From: Adhaeribacter aquaticus DSM 16391
GTDB lineage: Bacteria > Bacteroidota > Bacteroidia > Cytophagales > Hymenobacteraceae
NCBI RefSeq assembly: GCF_000473365.1
Contig: NZ_KI421517.1
Coordinates: 3,490,634 to 3,554,633, forward strand
DNA: 64,000 nucleotides
Direction: 5' to 3'
The notes under the pieces are model-generated. The model was not told the DNA's origin, ran no database searches, and saw only the letters and a list, made by a program, of their open reading frames with translations. Of the stretch, positions 18,304 through 28,339 are shown piece by piece. The translations under genes were made by a program, and so were the position numbers. Positions within the stretch are counted from its first letter, which is position 1. Each line of letters starts with the position of its first letter.

Positions 18304-18600
18304 TTTAAATTAGGGTTTTCTTAAAAAATAAGCTGTCTTTAATACTAAATTATTTAGGCTATTTATCTTACTTTTATTATTTTATCAATTAAAAATACCT
18401 TAAATCATTTATGTTAGTGAAGTGTGCATTGAGTTACTCCCATTCTTAGGACTTTAATGGTATATTAGCCAATAATGAAGGCCTTGCCTTTTTTATAAGT
18501 TAATAAGATTGATTATATTTTAAATAAACCAAATCAGCTATTACTAGGCTTTTTTTGAAGAAGCTCCTATTGTTTTCATTAAATCACCCAAATAAATAAA
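18304..18600. other. gene-free AT-rich stretch
   Basis: Between the membrane glycosyltransferase stop and the terminator of the PspC gene. No frame, repeat or RNA could be supported. Confidence 0.4.
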
Positions 18601-18643
18601 AGGTTAGGAACTTAAGCAATGTACCTGCTATTATTCCTAACCT
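18601..18643 (-). terminator. likely terminator of the padR-pspC operon
   Basis: A 10-bp perfect stem AGGTTAGGAA (18601-18610) with TTCCTAACCT (18634-18643) and a 23-base loop. On the minus strand it is followed by TTTTATTTATTT, and it sits 36 bases beyond the stop of the PspC-domain gene. Confidence 0.6.
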
Positions 18644-18678
18644 AAAATAAAACAATATTCTTAATTGTTAAATATAAA

Positions 18679-21177
18679 TTACTCCTTCTCAACCCGCCCC
18701 ATTCCCGATTCATCGGCGTTCACGTGTTGGGGGTTGCCCCGGTAGGTTACATGGCTCGGACCGGAGACTTCAGCGTCCAGTTTGTTGGTAACATAGACCC
18801 GTGCATTACTGGCGCCTGATAAATCTGCTTCTACATCTTCCGCTTTAAACTTACTTGCTTTTACCTGACAGGCACCCGAGGCATCAATTTTTAGTGAGTT
18901 GCCGCTGCCGGCAATTTCAGTTTCAGTGGCACCACTGGTATCCACGTTTAATTGCCGGGCTTTTATCGATAAAGCAGTTTGCACGGCACCAGAAGAAGAG
19001 AAATTAAATTCATCTGTGTCAAAACCTTTAATATCGGCCCGTACAGCACCGGATAAATCAGCTTCATAAAGTTCCGGTAATGAAATAGTAATAAGTACGG
19101 GTTCCTGATCGCCGAAAGAAAACCGGAACAGGTTTTTCTTGGATTTAATGTTTAAAACACCCTCATCATTATTTATTTCCAGGTTGCGAAGCGCATCTTT
19201 TTCTCCTCTTACTTTTATTGAATAATTGGATCCTCTTCTAACTTTTAAATGGTAGTTACCACCAACACTGATTTTATTGAAATCAGTATAATCATAAGTC
19301 CGGGTGTTGTCACCATATTCATCATCATCCTGTAACGGCGAATCCAACTCTGTCTGATCATTATCCCAATCTTCATTAGCGGAAAGCTGTTCGTTGGCTT
19401 CGGAAGTTGAATCTATGGGAGGGCAGTCTAAGCAAATAAATTTATCTTTTTTTACCTGCCACAAGTGTTGGGCTACCTCTTCATTCGAATATTCTTCGTG
19501 ATCAAAAAATTCGGCAGGAAGCATACTGGAAAAGTTCTCTGATAACTGCAGGGTTTTATTTTCTGGTAATAATAATTTTAAAGATAAATCCTGGTCGCGA
19601 TAAATGGCATTAGGTTTAAATTTAAAATTATAATCTAAAGTAATAACGGAATCTTCCTGAATGCTGCGGTAAGATACCATCTGTGCATTTTTTATGGCTT
19701 CTGATTCGGTTAATCCTTTGGCAGAAAAGGTTTGAAATAACCTGATTTCGTTACCATTATACCCTTGAATTTCTAAATTGGCGCGTCCATCCCGGAAAGC
19801 TCCGGTATCACGTGCTTTTAATAATACTGTTTGGTAAGTAGCTACCGGAAAAGTTTTTTGGGCAGTAAATTCTCCAAATTCCCGGAAATCGTTGCGGAAA
19901 TCAATAATAGCTAATACCAAAACAAATAAGCCTAATATCCAGATAGCCAACATAGACCAACCTACGGAAGGTCGGATAAAAAACCTTTTTAATAATAAGC
20001 CTAATCCAAGAATTAAAAAAAGGATGCAAGGAATTAGTAAGGTGAAAAAGCCGGATACGATACCAAAGTTAGGAAAGGACTTAAAAAAAATATCCAAAGG
20101 AACATCGTTCATTTCCAGAAAAGAGGAGCCATCGATAACGTTTAAGGCAGTGGCGGCTATTACAAACAAGGCGAATATGAAGGTCCCGGCCATAAATAGT
20201 AGTAACACGCCAGCTAAAATACGTACCAACGTAACTAGGAAATGAGCCAACGGAGAAAGGATGCGGGCCAATACCTGGATGACTTGGGCTACCATTCTTA
20301 TTGGGAAGAGAATAATGCGGGCAAATGTACTTTCCCGGCCATCTTCGTCTTTCATCCGCAAGTTTGTTTTCAGAGATTCTTCAATGCCTGAAAGTGTAAT
20401 AGGATTGCCTTGCATCTGGGCCCGATCGGTAAAAGAGGTGGCTTCAGGTAAAATTATCCATAACACGATATAGATCAATAAGCCGCCGCCGCCAAGAAAA
20501 GCTGAAATAAGAAATATTAACCGGATTACAGCTACATCTAAACCAAAGTACAGCGCCATGCCACTTGCTACACCACCTAACTTTTTATCATCCGGGTTCC
20601 GGAATAATTTACGGGTAGCAGTTTCTGGTAAAACAGTACTCTTAGGAAAGGCTATCCAGCAGGCAATGTATATAAATATAATAAGGGCAGCCGGAACACC
20701 GCCGGGAATAGCAAAAAGAAAAGTTAAAAATACAAATGCCAGCCGCGTCCATAAAGGATCAACAGTCAGGTAATTGGCAATGCCAGCCGCTACCCCAGCA
20801 ATAACTTTCCTTTTCTCGTCCCGGAAGATCTTCCTGGAAGTAGGTTCTTCCTGACTTTTATACCCTTGATTAGCAGAATTCAAAGTAGAATACTCCACCT
20901 CTGGTTCTTCTTCCAGCGTCTGAAAGTCTTTAACGCTGCCCATTTGAGTTATCAAGGCCTGCACATCGTCGCGGGTAATAACCTGTTTGCTGGGATTAAG
21001 TTTGGTAAAGAATATTTCGGCTATTCGGGCTTCTATATCGGCAATAATTTCTTCATGTCCTTCATACGCTGAGAAATATTTTTTTATGGCTGCTAAATAT
21101 TGACTCAGTTGTTCATACCCATCCTCCTCAATATGAAAAATCATGCCTTGTAAGTTGATGCTGATATTTTTTTTCAT
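18679..21177 (-). CDS. PspC-domain envelope protein with C-terminal head-GIN domain
   Basis: About 832 residues. An N-terminal helical part is followed by two PspC modules (KVIAGVAAGIANYLTVDPLW and KLGGVASGMALYFGLDVAVI), each ending in a membrane helix. More membrane segments follow, and then a periplasmic or surface part whose end is a repetitive beta-helix: ADLSGAVRADIKG, VDTSGATETEIAG, IDASGACQVKAS, ADLSGASNARVY (putative head-GIN/DUF2807). PspC proteins sense envelope stress. The adhesin-like head suggests an envelope-associated sensor or adhesin. The frame is open to 21216, but that overlaps padR. MKKNISINLQG at 21177, four bases after the padR stop, is the better start. Confidence 0.85.
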   Translation of the reverse strand: MKKNISINLQGMIFHIEEDGYEQLSQYLAAIKKYFSAYEGHEEIIADIEARIAEIFFTKLNPSKQVITRDDVQALITQMGSVKDFQTLEEEPEVEYSTLNSANQGYKSQEEPTSRKIFRDEKRKVIAGVAAGIANYLTVDPLWTRLAFVFLTFLFAIPGGVPAALIIFIYIACWIAFPKSTVLPETATRKLFRNPDDKKLGGVASGMALYFGLDVAVIRLIFLISAFLGGGGLLIYIVLWIILPEATSFTDRAQMQGNPITLSGIEESLKTNLRMKDEDGRESTFARIILFPIRMVAQVIQVLARILSPLAHFLVTLVRILAGVLLLFMAGTFIFALFVIAATALNVIDGSSFLEMNDVPLDIFFKSFPNFGIVSGFFTLLIPCILFLILGLGLLLKRFFIRPSVGWSMLAIWILGLFVLVLAIIDFRNDFREFGEFTAQKTFPVATYQTVLLKARDTGAFRDGRANLEIQGYNGNEIRLFQTFSAKGLTESEAIKNAQMVSYRSIQEDSVITLDYNFKFKPNAIYRDQDLSLKLLLPENKTLQLSENFSSMLPAEFFDHEEYSNEEVAQHLWQVKKDKFICLDCPPIDSTSEANEQLSANEDWDNDQTELDSPLQDDDEYGDNTRTYDYTDFNKISVGGNYHLKVRRGSNYSIKVRGEKDALRNLEINNDEGVLNIKSKKNLFRFSFGDQEPVLITISLPELYEADLSGAVRADIKGFDTDEFNFSSSGAVQTALSIKARQLNVDTSGATETEIAGSGNSLKIDASGACQVKASKFKAEDVEADLSGASNARVYVTNKLDAEVSGPSHVTYRGNPQHVNADESGMGRVEKE

Positions 21178-21181
21178 GGCT

Positions 21182-21520
21182 TTAGGATGCTTTATTATTA
21201 TTGGTAATGTGTTCAATGGAGGCTACTACTTCTTTCCAGGTCTGCCGGAGCTGCTCCAGAAACTCGGTGCCAATAGCCGTTAACTTATAATATTTCCGGG
21301 GAGGCCCGGAGGTCGATTCGACCCAGGAATAATCAAGAAGTCCTGCGTTTTTTAGCCGGGTTAGTAACGGGTAAAGCGTGCCTTCTACAACAATCATCTT
21401 GGCTGCCGTTAACTCATCTAGCATATCAGAAGCATAGACTTCACCTCGAGAGATTATCTCCAAAATGCAGTATTCCAGAATTCCTTTCCGCATCTGCACC
21501 TGTGTGTTTTCTACTTTCAT
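21182..21520 (-). CDS. PadR-family transcriptional regulator
   Basis: About 112 residues, a winged-helix regulator. The sequence MRKGILEYCILEIISRGEVY, then YASDMLDELTAAKMIVVEGTLYPLLTRLKNAGLL and GPPRKYYKLTAIG, is the standard PadR layout. The longest frame starts at 21574, but family members start close to this motif, so ATG 21520 (MKVENTQVQ) is chosen. It overlaps almost nothing and is followed at once by the PspC protein, so the pair is probably an operon in which PadR controls its partner and possibly itself. Confidence 0.88.
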   Translation of the reverse strand: MKVENTQVQMRKGILEYCILEIISRGEVYASDMLDELTAAKMIVVEGTLYPLLTRLKNAGLLDYSWVESTSGPPRKYYKLTAIGTEFLEQLRQTWKEVVASIEHITNNNKAS

Positions 21521-21804
21521 GCTGGTTGTGGTTAAATAATGAACAAATATAATAGCAGGTACTATGTAAAGCAAGGTACTTGAGAAATAAATTTTTGTTT
21601 AATATGAAAGAAGAGTTTTTTATTTAAAATTTTAGAAACTATTACCCCGGTCGGTTAGTTAGCAGAAGGTTGGCAAAATAAAGGAAGTACAAACAATACA
21701 GATATTTTCCGTTTGAAGATTTAAATATGTTTACTTTGTATTTTAATAATAAAAATCATTTTTTAATTACTGTTAATTGATTAATATCTACACCTTTAAA
21801 CTAT

Positions 21805-22908
21805 ATGTTTCTTAAAATAAGCAGGCTATGGGCCATTATAATGGTAGTAGTTTGTATACAAGTAAATGCCCAGGTAAGTGCGCCTAAATACAGCAATGAG
21901 TTCTTGAATATAGGTATAGGTGGCCGGGCCTTAGGAATGGGAAATGTACAAACGGCTATTGCCAATGACGTAACTGCTGGTTTCTGGAATCCTGCGGGAC
22001 TTTTAAATCTTTCCCAAAAACATAACCTTTCCATTATGCATTCGGAACTGTTTGCGGGTATTGTCAAAAACGACTATGCATCTTATGCCATGCCCTTAGA
22101 CACCAATAGTGCAATTGGCATTTCCTTAATCCGGACCGGGGTAGATGATATTGCTGATACCCGGAATTTAATTAATGAATATGGCTACATTAATTATGAT
22201 AACATTACTCTTTTTTCTGTAGCTGATTATGCCTTATTGCTTTCTTATGCCCGTAAAAGTAGACTGATAAAAGGGCTGCGTTTGGGAGGAAACGCCAAAA
22301 TCATTTATAGAAATGTAGGCCAGTTTGCCAACGCCTATGGCTTTGGAGTTGATTTGGGGGCCCAGTTACAAAGGCAAAATTGGCAATTTGGCTTAATGGC
22401 CAGAGATATTACCACCACTTTTAATGCCTGGGTCCATAATTCCGAAAAATTTAGCCAAACAGCTGCCATAACCGGAGACTCTTTATTAGTTAAAAACAGC
22501 ATTGAAATAACATTGCCCCGGTTAATATTTGGAGTGGCCCGTAATTTTACCTTTACCAATAAAATAAATGCCTTACTGGCTGCCGATTTAGATTTTACTT
22601 TTGATGGTCGACGAAATGTATTGTTTGAAACCAGTGCTCTCTCAGTTGATCCGCATGTTGGGGTAGAAGTTAGCTACGAAAATTTGGTTTATGTTCGGGC
22701 AGGCATAAATAATATGCAGCAAATAAAAAACTTTGACCAAACCCAAACCTGGAAAACGCAGCCAAATTTTGGCGTAGGTATTGCTACCAATGGCCTTCGG
22801 TTAGATTTGGCTTTAACCCGCGTAGCTGATACCACACCTACTAATAATTATTCCAGCAATGGCCGGCTATCTTCGGTGATCGTTTCTTTAGGGTATTCTT
22901 TTAATTAA
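21805..22908 (+). CDS. PorV/PorQ-family outer-membrane protein (PorV2-like)
   Basis: 367 residues. A signal peptide ends near VNAQ, then the family signature SNEFLNIGIGGRALGMGNVQ and FWNPAGLLNL, and an FadL-like beta barrel closing with LGYSFN. PorV-type proteins shuttle type IX secretion cargo from the translocon to the sortase. The next gene, 16 bases away, encodes a C25-family peptidase that looks like PorU, so this is the V2/U2-type pair of Cytophagales rather than canonical porV. It is expected in the outer membrane. Confidence 0.85.
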   Translation: MFLKISRLWAIIMVVVCIQVNAQVSAPKYSNEFLNIGIGGRALGMGNVQTAIANDVTAGFWNPAGLLNLSQKHNLSIMHSELFAGIVKNDYASYAMPLDTNSAIGISLIRTGVDDIADTRNLINEYGYINYDNITLFSVADYALLLSYARKSRLIKGLRLGGNAKIIYRNVGQFANAYGFGVDLGAQLQRQNWQFGLMARDITTTFNAWVHNSEKFSQTAAITGDSLLVKNSIEITLPRLIFGVARNFTFTNKINALLAADLDFTFDGRRNVLFETSALSVDPHVGVEVSYENLVYVRAGINNMQQIKNFDQTQTWKTQPNFGVGIATNGLRLDLALTRVADTTPTNNYSSNGRLSSVIVSLGYSFN

Positions 22909-22924
22909 GACATAGTACAACAAA

Positions 22925-25900
22925 ATGAGTAAACATTTTACTTTTAAATATTTATTTAAATTTTTCCTTTTAATCTGGAGCTTTATAGGTAGCCATCAAT
23001 CCATGGCTCAAACCACCTATGGGAATGAGTGGATAAATTATTCGCAGAAGTACTATAAAATTCAGGTTGCAAAAAATGGAATTCATCGATTAGATTATAA
23101 TTACCTTTCTCAGGCGGGTTTAGCTAATGTTGATCCTCGTAATTTCCAAATCTTTCGGAGAGGTAAGGAACAGGCTATATTTGTGAGTGGAGAAGAGGAT
23201 GGGAAATTAGACAATGCTGATTATATTGAATTTTATGGAGAGCGCAATGATGGGAAAACAGATGTAGAACTTTACAAGGATCCAAGCAAAAAATTACATA
23301 GTTATTATAGTTTATATACAGATACTGCTGCTTATTTCTTAACTGTTTCAAATACTGGCGGCAGGCGTATGGTTAACCAAAATTTATCCAATGCTGGACT
23401 TTCTCAAGATCCTTTCCATATCCAATCAAGACTAGTGCTATTTACCAGTAACTATAACTTAGGATTTTATAATGGAATAAGTTATTTGCCATGGGTTAGC
23501 CAAGGAGAAGGTTTTTTTGGTCCAGGTTTTGGCGCACTCGCTAATAATCGGGCATTTAATGCAAATCCAGCCACTTTTAGAGTAGACTCACTTTTACATG
23601 TTGAACCTAATGCTCCGGACCCTAAAATTGAATTAGGATTTTCTGGGGCATATTTGCGTGACCACAACATTACAATCTCTGTTGTTACTCCCTCCGGTGC
23701 TGAAAGGCCAATTGCTGAAAATATTATTTTTGGTGCTTGGGAGTTTGCTAAAGTTAAAGCTAATCTTAGGCCCTCTGATATTAACTCTGACGGAATTTTA
23801 ACAGTGAGAGTTAAAGTAAATACAATAGTAGCACAGGGTGAGTATGCAGATTTGATTATGCCTGCTTACATTAAAGTAACCTATGGACGTAAAAATGTTA
23901 TAACAGGCAAACAGGCCATTATATCATTAGCAGATTCTACTAAATCAACAGATTCTTTCTTAAGTTTTGATTCATCTTTGGGAAATCTGGTAGCTTATGA
24001 TATAACAGATGAAACAAGTATAATAAGAACAATTGGTAAAACAGAAGGAGGAAAGTCAAGTTTTGTTTTTGGAGGAGGGGCTGGACACCAAAGGAAAATT
24101 TTGCTCAATCCGGTTACACGTTTTTTTGTTCCCATAGCACCCAAACCCATAAACTTTAAAATATTTGACCCAACTAAGCCTAATTTCATTATTGTTAGTC
24201 ATAAGGCTTTAACTAAATCCTTTTCTGATTATTCAAATCCGGTACGAGCCTATGCTGATTATAGAGCTTCAACAGCAGGAGGGAAATATGATACCTTGGT
24301 TTTTTATGCTGATCAGGTCTATGATCAATTTCATTATGGAGACCATTCTGCAGTCGCTATTCGTCGGCTGATGAATTTTTTAATAGATAAGGGGCAACCG
24401 AAGCATCTTTTTTTGATAGGTAAAGGAATTGATTTAGACCAAAATGTAGGAGGTGTAAATTATCGCCATGACCCGAATAGGTTTAGTGTAAGAGACTTAG
24501 TACCTGTTGGTGGGTCGCCTGCTTCAGATGTTATATTTACTGCTGATTTTCAAAGAGATTCTTTTTTCCCTAGAGTACCTACCGGTCGACTGGTTGCAAA
24601 TAAATCTGAGGAAATAATCAATTACTTGGAAAAGGTTAAACAACACGAAACCATACCCGAGAATGCTGAATGGCGGAAAAATTTAATGCACTTAAGTGGT
24701 GGGGCCGGATTTTCCCAACAACAACAATTCTTAAACTATATAAGAACCTATCAAAGTATTGCAGAGGGACCTCTTTTAGGTGCAAATGTTCAAACGATCA
24801 GTAAATTAGGTTCTACTGAAACTTCTACATTTATTAACCTTTCTAAACAAGTAAACGCTGGCTTATCTCTGATTACATTTTTTGGCCATTCTTCCACAAC
24901 TGTTGCCGATATTGATATTGGTTATGTTTCTAACCCGGTAAATGGGTATAATAACTTTGGTAAATATCCCATGATCTTGCTTAATGGGTGTCAATCTGGA
25001 AATGTTTCTTTAGGTACTAACTCCCGTACGTTTGGCGAGGATTGGATAATTACTCCAAAAAAAGGTGCCATAAACTTTTTAGCTCATTCATCTACTGGTG
25101 CGGACCTTCCTTTACATGTGTATTCCAGTAATTTTTATAATCTTGCCTTTACTAATCCAAACTTTTATGGTAAATCCATTGGACAAATAGTACAAGAAAC
25201 CGCCAGACGTACAGCAAGTCGGAACGATATCGAGTACATTGTTTCTGCTATGTATATGTTATTACAAGGTGATCCGGCTATTGCCGTAGTTGGTCCTTCG
25301 AAGCCAGATTATGCAGTTGAAGCGGATAAAGTATTTTTGCGTTCCTTCACAAAAGGAGAACCCATTACAGCGACCTCTGACCGCTTTCAGGTGGTAATAC
25401 CAGTAAGAAATTTTGGTAAAGCAGTAAATGAGCCATTGTCTGTTTCAATAACTATAAATAATGAAATGGTTATTGATTCTGTATTTTCTACTCCGGTTTA
25501 TAATCAGGATACTTTATTCGTAAACGTCAACCGTCCGGTTAACCGGGCTGGGTTAAGTCAGTTCGAAGTTTTTGTTGACCACACCAATAAAGTTGATGAA
25601 TTAGACGAGGTCAATAATAAAGGGGTATTTCAATATAACTTTCCGGCCAGCAGTGTGCGGCCATTGTGGCCCCATGAATTTGCGTTGGTAAATAAACAAA
25701 AAGTAAAACTGATGGGGCAGGCTACCGATTTGTTACAGCAAAACCGGGATTACTATTTTGAAGTAGATACGTCACCAACATTTAAAAGTACAGATAAGCA
25801 GACCCGGATAGTCAATGCCGGTATTTATCCGTCCGTACAGGTTGATTTAAAACCCAATGTGGCACCTAATGATAGTTTGGTATATTATTGGAGGTTTAGA

Positions 25901-27988
25901 TTTAAAGAAATTGCCGCTGGTACTGATACCATTTGGGGAACAAGTTCATTCCGCTATATTCCAACCAGTCCGGAGGGGTGGTCGCAAAGTGAGTATGGCC
26001 AGCTGGTAAAAAATACTGGTTCTAGTATTAGTTTGAACGAGCAGAATAAAACCTGGGAATTTTCATCGGTTAAGAAAACTATTTCTATCAGAACCGGTGG
26101 TGGCCAGGTAAGTCCTGCTTTCCCGCCATTTGGTATTTTTGTAAATGGGGTACGGGATTTTGATAATTCCTGTGGTTTTGGAAATCCGAACGTTTTAATA
26201 AAAGTTTTCAGCAACAAAACGTTGGAGGCTTTTATTATGCCAGCAGAATTTAACGGCATGCTTTGCGGACAGACGCCTAGAGCATTTTACCAATTTAGTG
26301 ACTTACGTTCGGCGCAAAATCAGGAGAATCTGCGGAAATTTTTGGAGGCGGTTCCGGCTGGCTATTTTGTAGTTTTGGGTTCCGTAAATAACGTACCTTT
26401 CTCCGGCTTTTCAGCTCCATTAAAGGAAGCTTTTCGAAAAATTGGCTCCAAATTAATTGATGATTTAGCTACAGGAAGTCCTTTTGCCATTATTGGTCAA
26501 CAGGGTGCGGCTATCGGTTCGGTTCAGGAAGTTTCTGCTACAGACCAAAACGGAGTAGTAGCAGGCATGCAAACCATAGAACTAACCGGCGACATTGCTG
26601 CTCCTGGAATAAGCGGAACGATTACATCTACTTTAATAGGTCCGGCTTCTGATTGGCAAAAGCTTTTTCATACAGTACGTAACTCAGGCAAGGGGAATGA
26701 TGCCTACCAGTTAAAAGTATTTGGCCTTAATTTAGAAGGTAGAAATGAAGCTGTTCTATTTGAAAAGGTAACGGACCGCGTGCTGGATATTTCGGCCATT
26801 GATGCTAAACAATATCCGTACTTACGGTTAAGCCTGGATGTAGAGGATGCTGAAGACAGAACTCCTCCTCAGCTTAGAGAATGGATGGTGCATTATACCG
26901 GTGTGCCGGAAGGGATTATCCGGACAGATACTATTGGGGTAGATAAGTACACTAACCTGGGGGCGAAGGCCGGACAGGGGAAAATTGATCTACGTTTTGC
27001 TTTCCAGAATATCTCAGAGTATGATTTCAAAGACTCGCTGGTGGCCAGATTTACTTTAATTGGGCAGAATGGATTTACCAAAGACGTAAAGATAAAGGCT
27101 TTGAACAGAAGAGATATGGTAACTTTCCCATTTGCGCTGGCCACTAATGGTTTAGCTGGCAGGTATACCCTGCGTTTAACCGTAAACCCTTTAACAAATA
27201 ATCCTAACCTGCAGCCGGAGCAGTATTATTTCAATAATACTTTAGAACTGCCTTTTACCATTGGGCCTAATTTAGCTCCGGTATTGGATGTTGTTTTTGA
27301 TGGACAGCACATAATGAATGGGGATATTGTTTCGCCCAACCCAATAATCAGCATGAGTTTGAAGGATGAGGATAGATTTACATTTATTAAAGATGCCAGC
27401 CAAATGGAGGTGTTTATAAAGTTGCCTAATGCTACATCCTATACTCCGGTTAACTTATCCGGAAGTGATATAAAAGTGTATCCGGCGGATGAGAAAAATG
27501 ATTTCAGGTTAGAATATACTCCTAAGAATTTACCGGATGGTAAGTATTCCCTACGGGTTCAAGGAAAAGATATGGCTAACAATGCCTCTGGTTTTGATCC
27601 ATACACTATTGAATTTGAAGTAATTAATGAGTTAGCGGTTACGCATTTCTATCCTTACCCTAATCCGTTTTCAAGTAAAACAAGGTTTGTATTTACTTTA
27701 ACTGGTAGTACTATTCCGCAAAACATGAAAATTCAGATTATGACCATTACGGGAAAGGTAATACGGGAAATTATGAAAGAAGAGCTTGGACCTTTAAAAA
27801 TTGGTAATAATATTAGTGAATATGCCTGGGACGGTACTGATGAATATGGGGATAAACTGGCCAATGGCGTTTATTTATATCGGGTAGTGATGGATACCGG
27901 CGCAGATGAATTTAAGCACCGCAAAACAAGTACTACCGCTGATAAATCCTTCAAAAAGGACTATGGGAAAATTTATATCCTACGGTAA
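22925..27988 (+). CDS. C25-family cysteine peptidase, PorU2-like putative T9SS sortase
   Basis: 1687 residues with a signal peptide ending near SMAQ. The gingipain-type catalytic pair is visible: His655 in FFGHSSTTV and Cys689 in LLNGCQSGNV. A CARDB-like segment (VIPVRNFGKAVNEPLSVSI, about residues 820-920) and further Ig-like domains follow. The C-terminus has a FlgD-like end (WDGTDEYGDKLANGVYLYRV) close to the final residues. PorU cleaves the C-terminal signal of type IX cargo and attaches it to lipopolysaccharide. This protein is longer than canonical PorU (about 1100-1200), so a variant sortase or a cell-surface peptidase are both possible. It forms an operon with the PorV2-like gene. Confidence 0.82.
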   Translation: MSKHFTFKYLFKFFLLIWSFIGSHQSMAQTTYGNEWINYSQKYYKIQVAKNGIHRLDYNYLSQAGLANVDPRNFQIFRRGKEQAIFVSGEEDGKLDNADYIEFYGERNDGKTDVELYKDPSKKLHSYYSLYTDTAAYFLTVSNTGGRRMVNQNLSNAGLSQDPFHIQSRLVLFTSNYNLGFYNGISYLPWVSQGEGFFGPGFGALANNRAFNANPATFRVDSLLHVEPNAPDPKIELGFSGAYLRDHNITISVVTPSGAERPIAENIIFGAWEFAKVKANLRPSDINSDGILTVRVKVNTIVAQGEYADLIMPAYIKVTYGRKNVITGKQAIISLADSTKSTDSFLSFDSSLGNLVAYDITDETSIIRTIGKTEGGKSSFVFGGGAGHQRKILLNPVTRFFVPIAPKPINFKIFDPTKPNFIIVSHKALTKSFSDYSNPVRAYADYRASTAGGKYDTLVFYADQVYDQFHYGDHSAVAIRRLMNFLIDKGQPKHLFLIGKGIDLDQNVGGVNYRHDPNRFSVRDLVPVGGSPASDVIFTADFQRDSFFPRVPTGRLVANKSEEIINYLEKVKQHETIPENAEWRKNLMHLSGGAGFSQQQQFLNYIRTYQSIAEGPLLGANVQTISKLGSTETSTFINLSKQVNAGLSLITFFGHSSTTVADIDIGYVSNPVNGYNNFGKYPMILLNGCQSGNVSLGTNSRTFGEDWIITPKKGAINFLAHSSTGADLPLHVYSSNFYNLAFTNPNFYGKSIGQIVQETARRTASRNDIEYIVSAMYMLLQGDPAIAVVGPSKPDYAVEADKVFLRSFTKGEPITATSDRFQVVIPVRNFGKAVNEPLSVSITINNEMVIDSVFSTPVYNQDTLFVNVNRPVNRAGLSQFEVFVDHTNKVDELDEVNNKGVFQYNFPASSVRPLWPHEFALVNKQKVKLMGQATDLLQQNRDYYFEVDTSPTFKSTDKQTRIVNAGIYPSVQVDLKPNVAPNDSLVYYWRFRFKEIAAGTDTIWGTSSFRYIPTSPEGWSQSEYGQLVKNTGSSISLNEQNKTWEFSSVKKTISIRTGGGQVSPAFPPFGIFVNGVRDFDNSCGFGNPNVLIKVFSNKTLEAFIMPAEFNGMLCGQTPRAFYQFSDLRSAQNQENLRKFLEAVPAGYFVVLGSVNNVPFSGFSAPLKEAFRKIGSKLIDDLATGSPFAIIGQQGAAIGSVQEVSATDQNGVVAGMQTIELTGDIAAPGISGTITSTLIGPASDWQKLFHTVRNSGKGNDAYQLKVFGLNLEGRNEAVLFEKVTDRVLDISAIDAKQYPYLRLSLDVEDAEDRTPPQLREWMVHYTGVPEGIIRTDTIGVDKYTNLGAKAGQGKIDLRFAFQNISEYDFKDSLVARFTLIGQNGFTKDVKIKALNRRDMVTFPFALATNGLAGRYTLRLTVNPLTNNPNLQPEQYYFNNTLELPFTIGPNLAPVLDVVFDGQHIMNGDIVSPNPIISMSLKDEDRFTFIKDASQMEVFIKLPNATSYTPVNLSGSDIKVYPADEKNDFRLEYTPKNLPDGKYSLRVQGKDMANNASGFDPYTIEFEVINELAVTHFYPYPNPFSSKTRFVFTLTGSTIPQNMKIQIMTITGKVIREIMKEELGPLKIGNNISEYAWDGTDEYGDKLANGVYLYRVVMDTGADEFKHRKTSTTADKSFKKDYGKIYILR

Positions 27989-28017
27989 GTTGATATCACC
28001 TGTTATTAATAAGTTTA

Positions 28018-28044
28018 AAAGCGCTACCCCACCGGTAGCGCTTT
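28018..28044 (+). terminator. terminator of the porV2-porU2 operon
   Basis: Perfect 11-bp stem AAAGCGCTACC (28018-28028) with GGTAGCGCTTT (28034-28044) and a 5-base loop, followed by CTTTAT. It lies 30 bases after the stop. Confidence 0.85.
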
Positions 28045-28339
28045 CTTTATAAAAAATTTTCGCACTTTCGGAAAAGCATAGGTTTTATTTATTTGTGATA
28101 AGTAGGTGAATTAGCTAAAAATTGAAAAGGGTTACTATATCTTTAATAAGTGGACTTAATCTTTTTAGAAGTAAAAAATATTTAAGAAATAAATTAGCTT
28201 TGCTAATTCTTAATATATTGGTTGTAAAAGAAAATAGTGGAATCAAGTCTATCATATTAAATCAAGTTTTATAAAAAAACGTATTAAATATTAAAATATC
28301 TGAATTTAACCTGAACCTCCCCCCAGAAATAAGAATTTT

